DNA of 51,336 nt from Bacillota bacterium. GTDB taxonomy: Bacteria; Bacillota; Clostridia; Lachnospirales; Lachnospiraceae. Below the pieces are notes generated by a model. It did no database searches. It was not told the DNA's origin and worked only from the letters and a program-made list of their open reading frames with translations. Of the stretch, positions 25,495-34,436 are shown piece by piece. The stretch lies in the NCBI GenBank assembly GCA_023391695.1, contig JAEWAK010000058.1, positions 1 to 51,336 of the forward strand. The letters are read 5' to 3'. The position numbers and the translations under genes are program-made. Within the stretch, counting starts at the first letter, position 1. Every line of letters starts with the position of its first letter.

Positions 25495-25656
25495 TAGTAC
25501 TGCTTTGCCTAAATTTCATTTAATTCAGCACCTGCTATTTGTGCTGATGCTGTGTTGCCGTAGGCAGGCGAAAAACACTCCGCCTCATTCCTCCGCTTTG
25601 CCTCAGCGCAAATAGCAGACACTGAATATTAAGTGAAACTTACGCAAAGCAGCACT
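25495..25656. repeat. 162-bp MITE-like palindromic element in the PFOR leader
   Basis: The two ends form an imperfect inverted repeat of about 50 bp: TAGTACTGCTTTGCCTAA on the left matches the complement of the right end, TAGTGCTGCTTTGCGTAA, and similarity continues through the TGCTATTTG segments. A smaller inner repeat pairs AGGCG with CGCCT. There is no coding frame. It lies between the PFOR promoter (25744-25772, minus strand) and the gene, so it is transcribed as part of the leader. The first 14 bases recur at 34315-34328. Confidence 0.7.
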
Positions 25657-25743
25657 AGCTTTAAGACAGCAAGAAAAAGAGCCGCCTCATAGCGCCCTGG
25701 TTACTATGAATTAATTATGTATTTAGAAAAATACCTATACTAG

Positions 25744-25772
25744 AGAATAGCACTATTCGACACAAGTGTAAA
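25744..25772 (-). promoter_or_regulatory. Promoter of pyruvate:ferredoxin oxidoreductase
   Basis: On the minus strand TTTACA (25772-25767) and TATTCT (25749-25744) are separated by 17 bp, with TGC before the -10. Transcription would start about 290 nt before the start codon. Confidence 0.6.
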
Positions 25773-26024
25773 GAGGTTATTGGTACTAATTCAAAATTTT
25801 ATTCAAAATTGATAAATTTCTAACAATGATTCAAGCGTTCCGGAAAAAAGACGCCGGTGTAAACCGGTGTGACGGTATAGCTATAATTACCAAAATTTTT
25901 ATAAATTGGATAATAAGAATACATTTTACGTGGAATAATTTCAAGGGCGGTTAGATAAGATATATATAGCCGCAAAACAATGTAAAATTCTATTAAAGAT
26001 ATTAGGAAATAAAGCCTTAAGCTG
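25773..26024. other. AT-rich gap between the divergent PFOR and greA promoters
   Basis: No gene, strong hairpin or recognisable operator was seen in this stretch apart from a short GCCGGTGT/ACCGGTGT-type repeat near 25852-25870. Confidence 0.4.
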
Positions 26025-26053
26025 TTGACAAGGAACAGGTGATACGTTATAAT
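26025..26053 (+). promoter_or_regulatory. Consensus sigma-A promoter of greA-lysS
   Basis: TTGACA (26025-26030) and TATAAT (26048-26053) match the consensus exactly, with a 17-bp spacer. The greA start codon is 51 bp downstream. Confidence 0.92.
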
Positions 26054-26103
26054 ACTTTGAATGTATCGTAATATCGATTAAAACGGAGGAAGGGTGTTTA
26101 AAT

Positions 26104-26586
26104 ATGGCAGATAAGAAGAACATATTGACCTATGAGGGATTAAGACTTTTAGAAGAAGAAATTCAGGATTTAAAAGTAAATAAACGTAAAGAAGTCGCAC
26201 AAAAGATTAAAGAAGCCAGGGAGCAGGGTGATTTATCGGAAAATGCGGAATATGATGCTGCAAAAGACGAGCAGAGAGAAATAGAAGCCAGAATTGAAGA
26301 AATAGATAAAATCCTTAAAAATGCTGAGGTTGTTATAGAAGACGAAGTGGAAGTCGATTTCATTAACATAGGCTGCAAAGTTAAGATACTTGATTTAGAG
26401 TATAATGACGAAATGGAATATAAAATCGTAGGTTCTACGGAAGCCAATAGTCTCAAAGGTAAAATCTCCAATGAATCACCCGTCGGTAAAGCACTGATCG
26501 GTGCCCGTATTGGGGATATTGTTAATGTTGAGACTCATTCCGGTGTGCTTCAATATAAAATACTTGAGATACAGAAGTCAAATTAA
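26104..26586 (+). CDS. greA: Transcription elongation factor GreA
   Basis: The 160-residue protein has the N-terminal coiled-coil hairpin (residues 10-78) with the acidic tip DLSENAEYDAAKDEQ, which enters the RNA polymerase channel and stimulates cleavage of backtracked RNA. The C-terminal FKBP-like domain includes SPVGKALIGARIGD. Length is typical. It is first in an operon with lysS, a common pairing in clostridia, and is driven by a consensus promoter, as expected of a housekeeping gene. Confidence 0.97.
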   Translation: MADKKNILTYEGLRLLEEEIQDLKVNKRKEVAQKIKEAREQGDLSENAEYDAAKDEQREIEARIEEIDKILKNAEVVIEDEVEVDFINIGCKVKILDLEYNDEMEYKIVGSTEANSLKGKISNESPVGKALIGARIGDIVNVETHSGVLQYKILEIQKSN

Positions 26587-26634
26587 GGGATCATGCAGTT
26601 AAGAGGATGATAAGGATAGAAAGGAAGAACTATT

Positions 26635-28119
26635 GTGGCTGAAGAAAAGATACAAGCGGAACAGGATTTAAATGAACTTTTAAAAGTTAAGAGAACGAAA
26701 TTAACCGAATTAAAAGAAAATGCCAAAGATCCGTTTCAAATCATGAAATATGACGTGACACATCACTCTGCCGATATCAGTGCAGATTTTAATAATTTAG
26801 AAGGAAAAACCGTATCCATCGCAGGGCGCATCATGTCCAAGAGGGTTATGGGGAAAGCTTCTTTCTGCAATATACAGGATGTGAAAGGCGGCATTCAATC
26901 CTACGTGAAAAAAGACGTAGTCGGTGAGGATGCTTATGCGGATTTTAAGAAATATGACATTGGTGATATCGTAGGTATTACCGGTGAAGTTTTTAAAACC
27001 CATACGGAAGAGGTATCGGTTAAGGCAAACCAGGTTGTGCTTTTATCAAAAAGTCTTCAGGTTCTTCCTGAAAAGTTCCATGGTCTTAAGGACACGGATA
27101 CCCGGTACCGTCAAAGATATGTGGATTTAATCGTAAATCCTGAAGTAAAGGATACCTTTATCAAACGTTCCCTGATTATCAGGGAAATCCGGAATTATCT
27201 GGACGGCAGGAATTTTATTGAGGTAGAAACCCCTGTACTGGTACCCAATGCGGGCGGTGCGGCCGCCAGGCCTTTTCTGACCCATCATAATGCACTGGAT
27301 GAAGATATCCACTTAAGAATTTCCCTGGAACTGTATCTCAAGCGGTTAATCGTAGGAGGTTTGGAAAGGGTATACGAAATCGGCCGGGTATTCAGAAACG
27401 AAGGCTTATCCGTAAGGCATAACCCGGAATTTACCCTTCTGGAATTATACCAGGCTTATACGGATTATCACGGCATGATGGATTTAACGGAAGAATTATT
27501 CCGGACCGTTGCAAATAAGGTGCTCGGAACCACCACCATTACTTATGACGGCGTTGAAATAGATCTGGCCAGACCATTTGACCGGATGACTATGGTAGAT
27601 GCGGTTAAGAAATATGCAGGTATTGACTTTAACGGGGTAAAAACCGAAGAAGAAGCAAAAGCACTTGCCGCTAAGCATCACATCAAATATGAAAACAGAC
27701 ATAAAAAAGGTGATATCATTAATTTATTCTTCGAAGAATATGTGGAAGAAAAGTTAATCCAGCCTACCTTTATTATGGACCATCCGGTTGAAATATCTCC
27801 TCTTGCCAAGAGAAAGCCAGGCGATCCGGACTTTACGGAACGTTTTGAATTATTTATAACCAAGCGGGAAATGGCCAATGCTTTTTCCGAATTAAACGAT
27901 CCGATTGACCAGAGAGGACGTTTTGAAGCACAGGAAGCCCTCCGTGCGGCAGGTGATGATGAGGCCAACACAATGGACGAAGACTTTTTAAATGCCTTGG
28001 AATACGGTATGCCTCCAACAGGCGGAATCGGGATCGGAATCGACCGGTTTGTCATGCTGTTAACAGACTCTGCGGCAATCAGGGACGTATTGTTATTCCC
28101 GACCATGAAATCTTTATAA
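26635..28119 (+). CDS. lysS: Lysyl-tRNA synthetase, class II
   Basis: The 494-residue enzyme attaches lysine to tRNA-Lys. It has an N-terminal OB-fold anticodon-binding domain (about 60-145) and a class II catalytic core with motif 2 in FRNEGLSVRHNPEFTLLE (about 249-266) and motif 3 in GGIGIGIDRFVML (about 464-476). The start is GTG 26635, preceded by AAGGA at 26621-26625; there is no in-frame ATG near the expected N terminus. It follows greA by 48 bp. No T-box is visible upstream. Confidence 0.97.
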   Translation: MAEEKIQAEQDLNELLKVKRTKLTELKENAKDPFQIMKYDVTHHSADISADFNNLEGKTVSIAGRIMSKRVMGKASFCNIQDVKGGIQSYVKKDVVGEDAYADFKKYDIGDIVGITGEVFKTHTEEVSVKANQVVLLSKSLQVLPEKFHGLKDTDTRYRQRYVDLIVNPEVKDTFIKRSLIIREIRNYLDGRNFIEVETPVLVPNAGGAAARPFLTHHNALDEDIHLRISLELYLKRLIVGGLERVYEIGRVFRNEGLSVRHNPEFTLLELYQAYTDYHGMMDLTEELFRTVANKVLGTTTITYDGVEIDLARPFDRMTMVDAVKKYAGIDFNGVKTEEEAKALAAKHHIKYENRHKKGDIINLFFEEYVEEKLIQPTFIMDHPVEISPLAKRKPGDPDFTERFELFITKREMANAFSELNDPIDQRGRFEAQEALRAAGDDEANTMDEDFLNALEYGMPPTGGIGIGIDRFVMLLTDSAAIRDVLLFPTMKSL

Positions 28120-28399
28120 TTAATATAAATTAACTGTTCAGCGGCCCCGGGGAATCCGTCAGGATTCCGAGTTACCGGCGCAAAGCATGGAAGACAAGAA
28201 CAGTCACCAGTATATCGTCCACAAAATAACCGGACGATATGCTAAAATGGATAAAGAGAGCTGTCTAAGAGGGAGCTTGGTGAAATGAAATGTATTTTAC
28301 CGGATTCTTGCATAGGCAGCTCCTTGCTGTTTCTTAACCAAAATTAAGAAAAAAAATCCTTTTTCTTTAAAAATAAGGCTCGAAAATAGTTGGCCAATA
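28120..28399. other. Gene-free spacer with several stem-loops
   Basis: No coding frame is supported. Inverted repeats occur at 28151-28168 (GGAATCC/GGATTCC), 28213-28239 (TATCGTCC/GGACGATA) and about 28260-28313 (AGCTGTCTA against TAGGCAGCT). None ends in a clear T tract next to lysS, so its terminator is uncertain. They may be degenerate repeats or a structured leader for the next operon, but the promoter lies downstream of them. Confidence 0.4.
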
Positions 28400-28408
28400 T
28401 GTTATAAT
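28400..28408 (+). promoter_or_regulatory. Extended -10 promoter before the cdaA-region operon
   Basis: TGTTATAAT is a perfect extended -10 element about 90 bp before the gene at 28498. The -35 region is poor. Confidence 0.5.
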
Positions 28409-28497
28409 GTATGATAATACTGTGAAAAATACAATTATGAATCGTTTGGAATTAAAGAAAAGGGGCAGGGGAAAAGTTATAAAACGGAGGTAGTTGA

Positions 28498-28899
28498 ATG
28501 TTAAATAATAAAAAAATAAGAATCATGACTAAACTTGCCTTATATGAACAAAATGAAGGAAAAGAAGATATCAGAATGGGTAAATATTATAAAACCGATT
28601 ATGTCAGGCTTCAGGTCCTTAAAACGGTAGTAAGCGTGACCGTCGGATACTTACTGGTTCTCTTACTGATCGGTATGTATAGGGCTGAATATATAATCAG
28701 TAAATTAGTGAGCTTTGATTTTGTCCGGATCGGGCAGTATATCTTAGGAGTTTACATTATAATAATGGCAGTATATGTGGCCGGCTCAATAATCGGGTAT
28801 TCGTTAAAATATGACAACTCCAGAAAAAATCTGGCGAAATATTATAAATCCCTTAAGAAACTAAGCAGTTTTTACCGGGATGAGAAATTGAACGGATAG
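28498..28899 (+). CDS. Small membrane protein of unknown function
   Basis: The 133-residue protein has a basic, polar N terminus of about 45 residues, then two membrane helices (about 47-65 and 80-104) and a charged C-terminal tail rich in lysine and tyrosine. I do not recognise a named domain. ACGGAGG precedes the ATG at good spacing, and the gene is 16 bp before a second membrane protein, followed by cdaA and cdaR, so it is probably in the c-di-AMP operon. A role in the envelope is only a guess from context. Confidence 0.7.
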   Translation: MLNNKKIRIMTKLALYEQNEGKEDIRMGKYYKTDYVRLQVLKTVVSVTVGYLLVLLLIGMYRAEYIISKLVSFDFVRIGQYILGVYIIIMAVYVAGSIIGYSLKYDNSRKNLAKYYKSLKKLSSFYRDEKLNG

Positions 28900-28915
28900 T
28901 TGGGAGGCAAAAAGA

Positions 28916-29974
28916 ATGATGACATTTTTAGTACTTAGGGCAAGGTTACGAAGCCTGTACCAGAAATATGAAATATATATAAATACGGTTGTAAAATTTT
29001 TAATAGCCATGGTTGTATTCCGGATCATTAATACGTCAATCGGATATGACCACCGGTTAACACAGATTACGGTTGTCCTGTTATTATCACTGCTGTGCGC
29101 ATTTACACCTTCTGCCATATTAGTTTTACTGGCTGCTCTCATATCAATAGGGCATGTATATTATTTATCAAAGATTTTATCCGTGATTATTATTTTAATT
29201 ATTTTAATCATGTACTGTTTGTTTATCCGGTTTACACCTAGATTGGGATATGTGCTGATAGCCGTCCCCATACTCTATTTTTTAAAGATTCCGTATATCA
29301 TACCCCTTCTGCTTGGTTTATTTGCGACACCTTTGGCCATTGTACCTACGGCATGCGGAGTTATCCTGTATTTTTTATTTGGGGTCATAAAAGAAGCGGC
29401 TACCATGCAGATCAACGTCAGTGTGGAGGATACGCTGCAGATATATACTTATGTTGTAGACAGTTTGGTCAATAATAAACAAATGCTTATGGCAATTATT
29501 ATATTTTCACTGATTATTATCGTAACATACTTCATAAGGCGGTTGAAATTTGATTATGCCCGCGAATCGGCGGTAGCAGCAGGAACCATTACCTGCATAT
29601 TAGGGTTTTTATTCAGCGACCTGAAATTAGACGTATCGGAGCAGATCGGTGTTATGATTCTGGGAACGGTTGCCTGTGCAATCCTTGCCGTAATCATTCA
29701 GTTTTTCCACCTGACCCTGGACTACACCGGTGTGGAACATGTACAGTTTGAAGATGAAGATTATTACTATTATGTAAAAGCCGTGCCCAAGATTAATGTA
29801 ACGGCACCCCAGATCAACGTAAAGCGGTTCAATACCCAGAAGAATGCCAGTATACAGCAGGGCCTGACCGGCAAGATAAACAACGAAGTTTTAGCGGAAG
29901 AGGAAGAAGATTACGAAGAGGACTACGAGGAGTACAATGACTATGGTACCAGCAGCAGGGACGATGTGAAATAA
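28916..29974 (+). CDS. Multi-spanning membrane protein of unknown function
   Basis: The 352-residue protein has about eight hydrophobic helices between residues 25 and 270, then a cytoplasmic tail ending in a strongly acidic run of Glu, Asp and Tyr. No family signature is recognised. GGGAGG lies before two adjacent ATG codons (28916 and 28919); either could start translation. It is 25 bp upstream of cdaA. Its fixed place beside the membrane-bound cyclase suggests a partner or a transport role, but nothing in the sequence shows this. Confidence 0.7.
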   Translation: MMTFLVLRARLRSLYQKYEIYINTVVKFLIAMVVFRIINTSIGYDHRLTQITVVLLLSLLCAFTPSAILVLLAALISIGHVYYLSKILSVIIILIILIMYCLFIRFTPRLGYVLIAVPILYFLKIPYIIPLLLGLFATPLAIVPTACGVILYFLFGVIKEAATMQINVSVEDTLQIYTYVVDSLVNNKQMLMAIIIFSLIIIVTYFIRRLKFDYARESAVAAGTITCILGFLFSDLKLDVSEQIGVMILGTVACAILAVIIQFFHLTLDYTGVEHVQFEDEDYYYYVKAVPKINVTAPQINVKRFNTQKNASIQQGLTGKINNEVLAEEEEDYEEDYEEYNDYGTSSRDDVK

Positions 29975-29999
29975 TACTATATAAAGCAGGTGTGTTATT

Positions 30000-30878
30000 A
30001 TGGAGACAATTATAAGTTTTTTTAAAGATTATGTAGCGTGGCTGTCGCTTCCTAAAATCGGGATTACGGATATTTTAGAGATCCTTATTATTGCTTTTGC
30101 AATTTATAACGTAATCGCATGGATTAAGCAAACAAGGGCCTGGATACTGGTGAAAGGCCTGATTGTGCTACTGATTGTATGGCTTATTGCCTCCATATTG
30201 AGTCTAAACGTTATTCTTTGGATATTCTTTAAAAGTATTAACGTAGGACTGATTGCCGTTATTATTGTATTTCAGCCGGAATTCAGGAAAGCCCTGGAAC
30301 AGCTTGGGCAGAATAATCTGGTGACACCGCTTTTTAATTTTAATGACTCCAAGGACAGGAACGAACGCTTTTCCGACCAGACGGTGTCCGGTATTGTAAA
30401 GGCCGCTTTTGAACTGGCAAAGACAAAAACCGGTGCGTTGATCGTAATCGAAAAGGATATATCCCTATCCGAATTTGAGAAAACGGGGATTGCCATTGAT
30501 TCCCTTATAAGCAGCCAGTTACTGATTAATATATTTGAACATAATACTCCCCTGCATGACGGTGCGGTAATCTTAAGAGGTAACCGGATTGTTGCGGCAA
30601 CCTGTTATTTACCTTTATCGGACAACATGCATTTAAGCAAGGATTTGGGGACAAGACACAGGGCAGGGATCGGTGTCAGCGAGGTAAGTGACAGTTTAAC
30701 GATCATCGTTTCGGAGGAAACCGGCAAGGTATCCATAGCCACCGGAGGCACCTTAATCCGGAATGTGGACGGGGATTATTTACGCAACAAAATTGCTGCC
30801 CTGCAGAATAAAGTAACCGATGTGAAGAAGATTAAACTATGGAAGGGAAGAGCTAAGAATGAAAGAAAGATTGACTAG
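30000..30878 (+). CDS. cdaA: Diadenylate cyclase CdaA (c-di-AMP synthase)
   Basis: The 292-residue protein makes cyclic di-AMP from two ATP. It has three membrane helices in the first 90 residues and a DAC (DisA_N) domain with both active-site motifs, DGA in LHDGAVIL near residue 185 and RHR in TRHRAGIG near residue 218. The C terminus carries a short basic tail. It overlaps cdaR by 20 bases, the conserved cdaA-cdaR coupling. In most Firmicutes glmM follows as a third gene; here an HPr-like gene does. Confidence 0.97.
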   Translation: METIISFFKDYVAWLSLPKIGITDILEILIIAFAIYNVIAWIKQTRAWILVKGLIVLLIVWLIASILSLNVILWIFFKSINVGLIAVIIVFQPEFRKALEQLGQNNLVTPLFNFNDSKDRNERFSDQTVSGIVKAAFELAKTKTGALIVIEKDISLSEFEKTGIAIDSLISSQLLINIFEHNTPLHDGAVILRGNRIVAATCYLPLSDNMHLSKDLGTRHRAGIGVSEVSDSLTIIVSEETGKVSIATGGTLIRNVDGDYLRNKIAALQNKVTDVKKIKLWKGRAKNERKID

Positions 30879-32091
30879 AAACTTAAGTCTTAAAATTCTG
30901 TCCCTGCTTGTGGCGTTTCTTGTGTGGGTGGTTATTCTGAATGTTGACGATCCGGTTGTTACGCAGTCATTTTATGATATAACTGTTACTAAAATTAATG
31001 AAAATGCTTTGGTACAGGTAGATAAAGTATATGAAGTGGTTTCCGGGAATACTATAGACGTAAAGGTGAAAGGTAAGCGTTCCATTATTAATTCCTTAAA
31101 GAAAACGGATTTTCAGGCCGTTGCGGACCTGTCAAAATTATCGATTGTAAAGGCGGTGCCCATTGATGTAAAGATTCCCAAGTATGGCGATGATGTGGAA
31201 ATCATACAAGAGAATAACACCATGCAGGTAAATCTGGAAAATCTTGAATTTCAGCAGTTCCGAATTGATGTGGTAACCACCGGTAATGTAGCAGACGGAT
31301 ATTATATAAAGGAAAAAACCTCCAGTCCTAATATTATACAGGTTTCAGGTGCGGAATCGGTTATTAATAAGATTAATGAAGTAGTTGTGGAAGTAGATGT
31401 CAGCAATGCAAGTGAAACTTTTAAGGAAACGGGAATTGTTCCTAAAGTTTATGATAAAAACGGAACATTAATGGATTCCAGTAAGTTGAAATTAAGCTAT
31501 GAAGATGTAAGTGTATCGGTAGAGCTTTTGAAAACGAAAACCGTAAACTTATTCATCGATTTAACAGGAACTCCCTACCCGGGTTATAAGTATGGAGAAC
31601 CGGACTATGAACCGAAGCAGGTAGTGATAGCAGGCGAACAGAGTCAACTGGATAAAGTCCAATATATAATGGGTGAATATAACATTGACAATCGAAGGAC
31701 AGACATTGAAGATGAAGTAAATATTGCAGATTTTATCAAAGATGATGTAATCCTGATCGATGATAACCAGACGGCCGTTATTAATGTTAAAGTTGAAAAA
31801 TTAAAAAACAAAAATATCAATTATAACAGCAGTGATATAGAGCTGCAAAACCTGCCCCCGGGGTTAGCGGCAAATTTAAGTACGGATGAAACTGTATTGG
31901 TTGAAGTCTACGGGGAAGATGATGCAATTTCCGCTATTAACAAATATAATTTAAAACCATATATTGATTTAACGGATTCCGATGTCGGAACGAAGCAATA
32001 CCGTATCGAGTTCAATCCGCCGGACAGCAATGTTACCATATCCAATCCCCGTGTAAGCGTTACAGTCAGCAAAGCCAACGGTGAAGGATAG
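30859..32091 (+). CDS. cdaR: CdaR/YbbR-domain regulator of CdaA
   Basis: The 410-residue protein has one N-terminal membrane helix (about residues 10-27, LSLKILSLLVAFLVWVVIL) and then at least three to four repeated YbbR domains on the outer face. It binds CdaA in the membrane and adjusts c-di-AMP synthesis. Its ATG lies inside the end of cdaA. The last domain ends without a long tail. Confidence 0.93.
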   Translation: MKERLTRNLSLKILSLLVAFLVWVVILNVDDPVVTQSFYDITVTKINENALVQVDKVYEVVSGNTIDVKVKGKRSIINSLKKTDFQAVADLSKLSIVKAVPIDVKIPKYGDDVEIIQENNTMQVNLENLEFQQFRIDVVTTGNVADGYYIKEKTSSPNIIQVSGAESVINKINEVVVEVDVSNASETFKETGIVPKVYDKNGTLMDSSKLKLSYEDVSVSVELLKTKTVNLFIDLTGTPYPGYKYGEPDYEPKQVVIAGEQSQLDKVQYIMGEYNIDNRRTDIEDEVNIADFIKDDVILIDDNQTAVINVKVEKLKNKNINYNSSDIELQNLPPGLAANLSTDETVLVEVYGEDDAISAINKYNLKPYIDLTDSDVGTKQYRIEFNPPDSNVTISNPRVSVTVSKANGEG

Positions 32092-32151
32092 TCATTGGTC
32101 CCGGATTGAATACATAGAAATAACCAAAGGCGGTTCATAGGAGGTAGAAGA

Positions 32152-32427
32152 ATGGTAAGTGGTAAGGTGGTAGTGAAAAATCCCACAGGATTACATTTAC
32201 GGCCGGCAGGCATACTATGCAAAACAGCCATAGGGTTTCGTTCTAAGGTAAATATTGGGTTCAAAGATACGACTGCCAATGCAAAAAGTGTTTTAGGGGT
32301 CTTAGGTGCATGTATAAAAACCGGCGATGAAATCGAACTTATCTGTGAAGGTGACGATGAAGAAGAAGCTCTGGCCACTCTTATAAAAGCCATTGAAACC
32401 GGCCTGGGTGAAAATTTACCGGACTGA
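32152..32427 (+). CDS. HPr-family phosphocarrier protein
   Basis: The 91-residue protein has the HPr fold with the phosphorylatable histidine in NPTGLHLRPAG (His16) and a regulatory-type serine in AKSVLGVLGAC. It could be the general PTS phosphocarrier or a regulatory paralogue; the histidine argues against a Crh-type protein that lacks it. GGAGG precedes the ATG. It is 60 bp after cdaR, which places a sugar-signalling protein next to the c-di-AMP pair. I leave the symbol blank because other HPr genes may exist in this genome. Confidence 0.88.
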   Translation: MVSGKVVVKNPTGLHLRPAGILCKTAIGFRSKVNIGFKDTTANAKSVLGVLGACIKTGDEIELICEGDDEEEALATLIKAIETGLGENLPD

Positions 32428-32665
32428 TATCTTGCAAAAATGGAAACATTTCTTGCATACCGCAAGGTGGAACGTCCAATCAGACAACAAGCAGTTTTCA
32501 GACACGCCCTAATTAAATGGAGGATACAGCGCGATCAAGTGAAAGAAGCTTGTTGTGTCCTCTGTTTTCTGTTGTTTGGAGTCAAACAGCTTAAGGCAGC
32601 TGCGGCAGCCAGGATAAACATATTACAACATTTAAATAAATATAAGAAGAAAGGTATACGAAATT
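32428..32665. repeat. Spacer with degenerate palindromic repeats
   Basis: This 238-bp gap holds no supported gene. The 24 bases at 32488-32511 match 41990-42013 with two differences, and at the second site they form the right half of a full palindrome. An ACAACAAGC/GCTTGTTGT inverted repeat (32484-32492 and 32548-32556) and CTGTT/AACAG pairing near 32567-32590 can also form stems. These look like remnants of a dispersed palindromic element. Confidence 0.5.
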
Positions 32666-33067
32666 ATGAAAAAAGTTATTACTTACGGTACTTACGATTT
32701 AATCCATGTAGGGCATATTAACTTATTAAGAAGGGCAAAAGAACTGGGAGATTATTTGGTGGTGGTATTGTCCTCCGATGAATTTAATGCCATAAAACAT
32801 AAGACGGCATATCACTCCTACGAGGACAGGAAGATTATACTGGAAGCAATTAAATATGTGGATGAAGTAATTCCTGAATATAATTGGGAACAAAAAATTA
32901 AGGATGTTGTTGACAATAATATAGATGTATTTGTCATGGGGGATGACTGGAAGGGGGAATTTGATTTCCTCATGGACTACTGTGAGGTTGTTTATTTGCC
33001 GAGAACAGAGGGAATCTCAACCTCTAAAATCAAAAACGACCTTCACTTGGGCAATAAAGTTAAGTAG
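32666..33067 (+). CDS. tagD: Glycerol-3-phosphate cytidylyltransferase
   Basis: The 133-residue enzyme makes CDP-glycerol from CTP and glycerol 3-phosphate. Nucleotidyltransferase motifs are YGTYDLIHVGHINLLRRA (residues 7-24, with the HxGH signature) and RTEGISTSK near residue 117. Length matches TagD. It feeds the two CDP-glycerol-dependent transferases that follow. AAGAAAGG precedes the ATG, and the next gene starts 11 bp after the stop. Confidence 0.95.
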   Translation: MKKVITYGTYDLIHVGHINLLRRAKELGDYLVVVLSSDEFNAIKHKTAYHSYEDRKIILEAIKYVDEVIPEYNWEQKIKDVVDNNIDVFVMGDDWKGEFDFLMDYCEVVYLPRTEGISTSKIKNDLHLGNKVK

Positions 33068-33078
33068 GAGAAACTCAT

Positions 33079-34317
33079 ATGGACACTTGGCAGCTGGCAC
33101 AAATTAAGAGGGCAGTAAAAAAGAAAATAAGACATGCCCTGAAAAAGGCCAAACGATTTGGCAGAAGAATAGTGCTCCGGTTATACCGCCTTGAGACGAA
33201 AATAATACCGGTGCAAAAGAATATTATTGTATTTGAAAGTAATATGGGACGGAATTATACCGGCAATCCCAAATGTATCTATGAAGAAATGGTAAAAAAA
33301 GGCTTGGATAAGAGATACCGCTGTTATATCATGTTAGATGACGTAAGTACCTATGTTCCGGGAAATGCCAGAAAATTAAAAAGAACCAGGACCCGTTATT
33401 TCTTTATAATGGGTATCGCAGGGACCTGGGTATGTGACTGCAGGCAGCCGGGGTATATTATTAAACGGGAAGGAGTACATTACATCCAGACCTGGCATGG
33501 CACACCCCTTAAGAAACTGGCGTTGGATATGGAATCAGTCAATATGGCCGGCGAAACGGATATTGACAAATACCGCCAGAGTTTTTATAAAAATACCAGA
33601 ACCTGGGATTACCTGATTTCCCAGAATCATTTTTCCACGGAAGTTTTCCGGAGCGCATTTGCCTTTGATAAAACAATGCTGGAAATCGGATACCCGAGAA
33701 ATGATATATTATTTTCCGGTAACAATACAGAGACAATCACACATTTAAAGAATAAAATGGGCCTGCCCCTGGATAAAAAGATACTCTTATATGCGCCCAC
33801 CTGGAGGGATAATGAATATTATGAAAAGGGGGCCTATAAATTTAACCAGGCACTGGATTTTGATTTGTTAAAGGAAAAGCTGGGAGAGGAATACGCCTGC
33901 ATCGTCAAGTATCATTACCTGGTGAAGGAAAATCTGGATTGGTCTTCCTATAAAGGGTTTGTTTATAAATATGATATGTGTGAGGATATTGCCGAGCTAT
34001 ATCTGGTAGCGGACATACTTATTACGGATTATTCATCCGTTATGTTTGATTACAGCATTTTAAGAAGGCCAATGCTGTTTTTTACTTATGACCTGGAAGA
34101 ATATAAAGATAACCTGAGAGGTTTTTATTTCGATTTCCTGAAAGAGGCTCCCGGGCCGATTACCAGGACAACGGAAGAATTAATTGATTCCATACTGGCC
34201 TATGATCCGGCAGAGTTTGCATCAAAATACGAAGCATTTCATAATAAATATAATCATGCCGACAATGGACATGCCTCACAGAAAGTGGTGCAGTTATTAC
34301 AGGATATCAGTGCCTAG
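33079..34317 (+). CDS. CDP-glycerol glycerophosphotransferase family protein (TagF/TagB-like)
   Basis: The 412-residue protein has a basic, amphipathic N terminus for membrane contact and the transferase domain with IQTWHGTPLKKL near residue 138 and the catalytic ITDYSSVMFDYS near residue 314. It would add glycerol phosphate units from CDP-glycerol to a lipid-linked acceptor, as in wall teichoic acid synthesis. Whether it is a primase or a polymerase cannot be told from the sequence. AGGAGA precedes the ATG. Its stop codon TAG coincides with the first bases of a repeat related to the one at 25495. Confidence 0.9.
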   Translation: MDTWQLAQIKRAVKKKIRHALKKAKRFGRRIVLRLYRLETKIIPVQKNIIVFESNMGRNYTGNPKCIYEEMVKKGLDKRYRCYIMLDDVSTYVPGNARKLKRTRTRYFFIMGIAGTWVCDCRQPGYIIKREGVHYIQTWHGTPLKKLALDMESVNMAGETDIDKYRQSFYKNTRTWDYLISQNHFSTEVFRSAFAFDKTMLEIGYPRNDILFSGNNTETITHLKNKMGLPLDKKILLYAPTWRDNEYYEKGAYKFNQALDFDLLKEKLGEEYACIVKYHYLVKENLDWSSYKGFVYKYDMCEDIAELYLVADILITDYSSVMFDYSILRRPMLFFTYDLEEYKDNLRGFYFDFLKEAPGPITRTTEELIDSILAYDPAEFASKYEAFHNKYNHADNGHASQKVVQLLQDISA

Positions 34318-34370
34318 TACTGCTTTGCATAGAGCGTGTTTGGAAAATCATTGCACCGTTCTGAACGCTC
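34315..34370. repeat. Partial palindromic repeat after the TagF-like gene
   Basis: The first 14 bases (34315-34328, TAGTACTGCTTTGC) equal the left end of the element at 25495. A stem GAGCGT/ACGCTC spans about 34333-34370, and the bases 34331-34357 resemble the left half of the palindrome at 41961. The stop codon of the upstream gene is supplied by the repeat, which suggests insertion at the gene end. Confidence 0.5.
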
Positions 34371-34436
34371 CACTTTGCGGCATGCTGCGGATCAGTCATA
34401 GGAGCGGAATCACGGAAAGCGGAAAGGGAATGCGAT

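Noticed and set aside
26586..26634. T-box leader before lysS
   Set aside because: Only 48 bp separate greA and lysS, and no T-box motif or antiterminator is present.
28120..28497. c-di-AMP (ydaO-type) riboswitch before the cdaA operon
   Set aside because: The stem-loops do not contain the conserved ydaO core, and the best promoter lies downstream of them.
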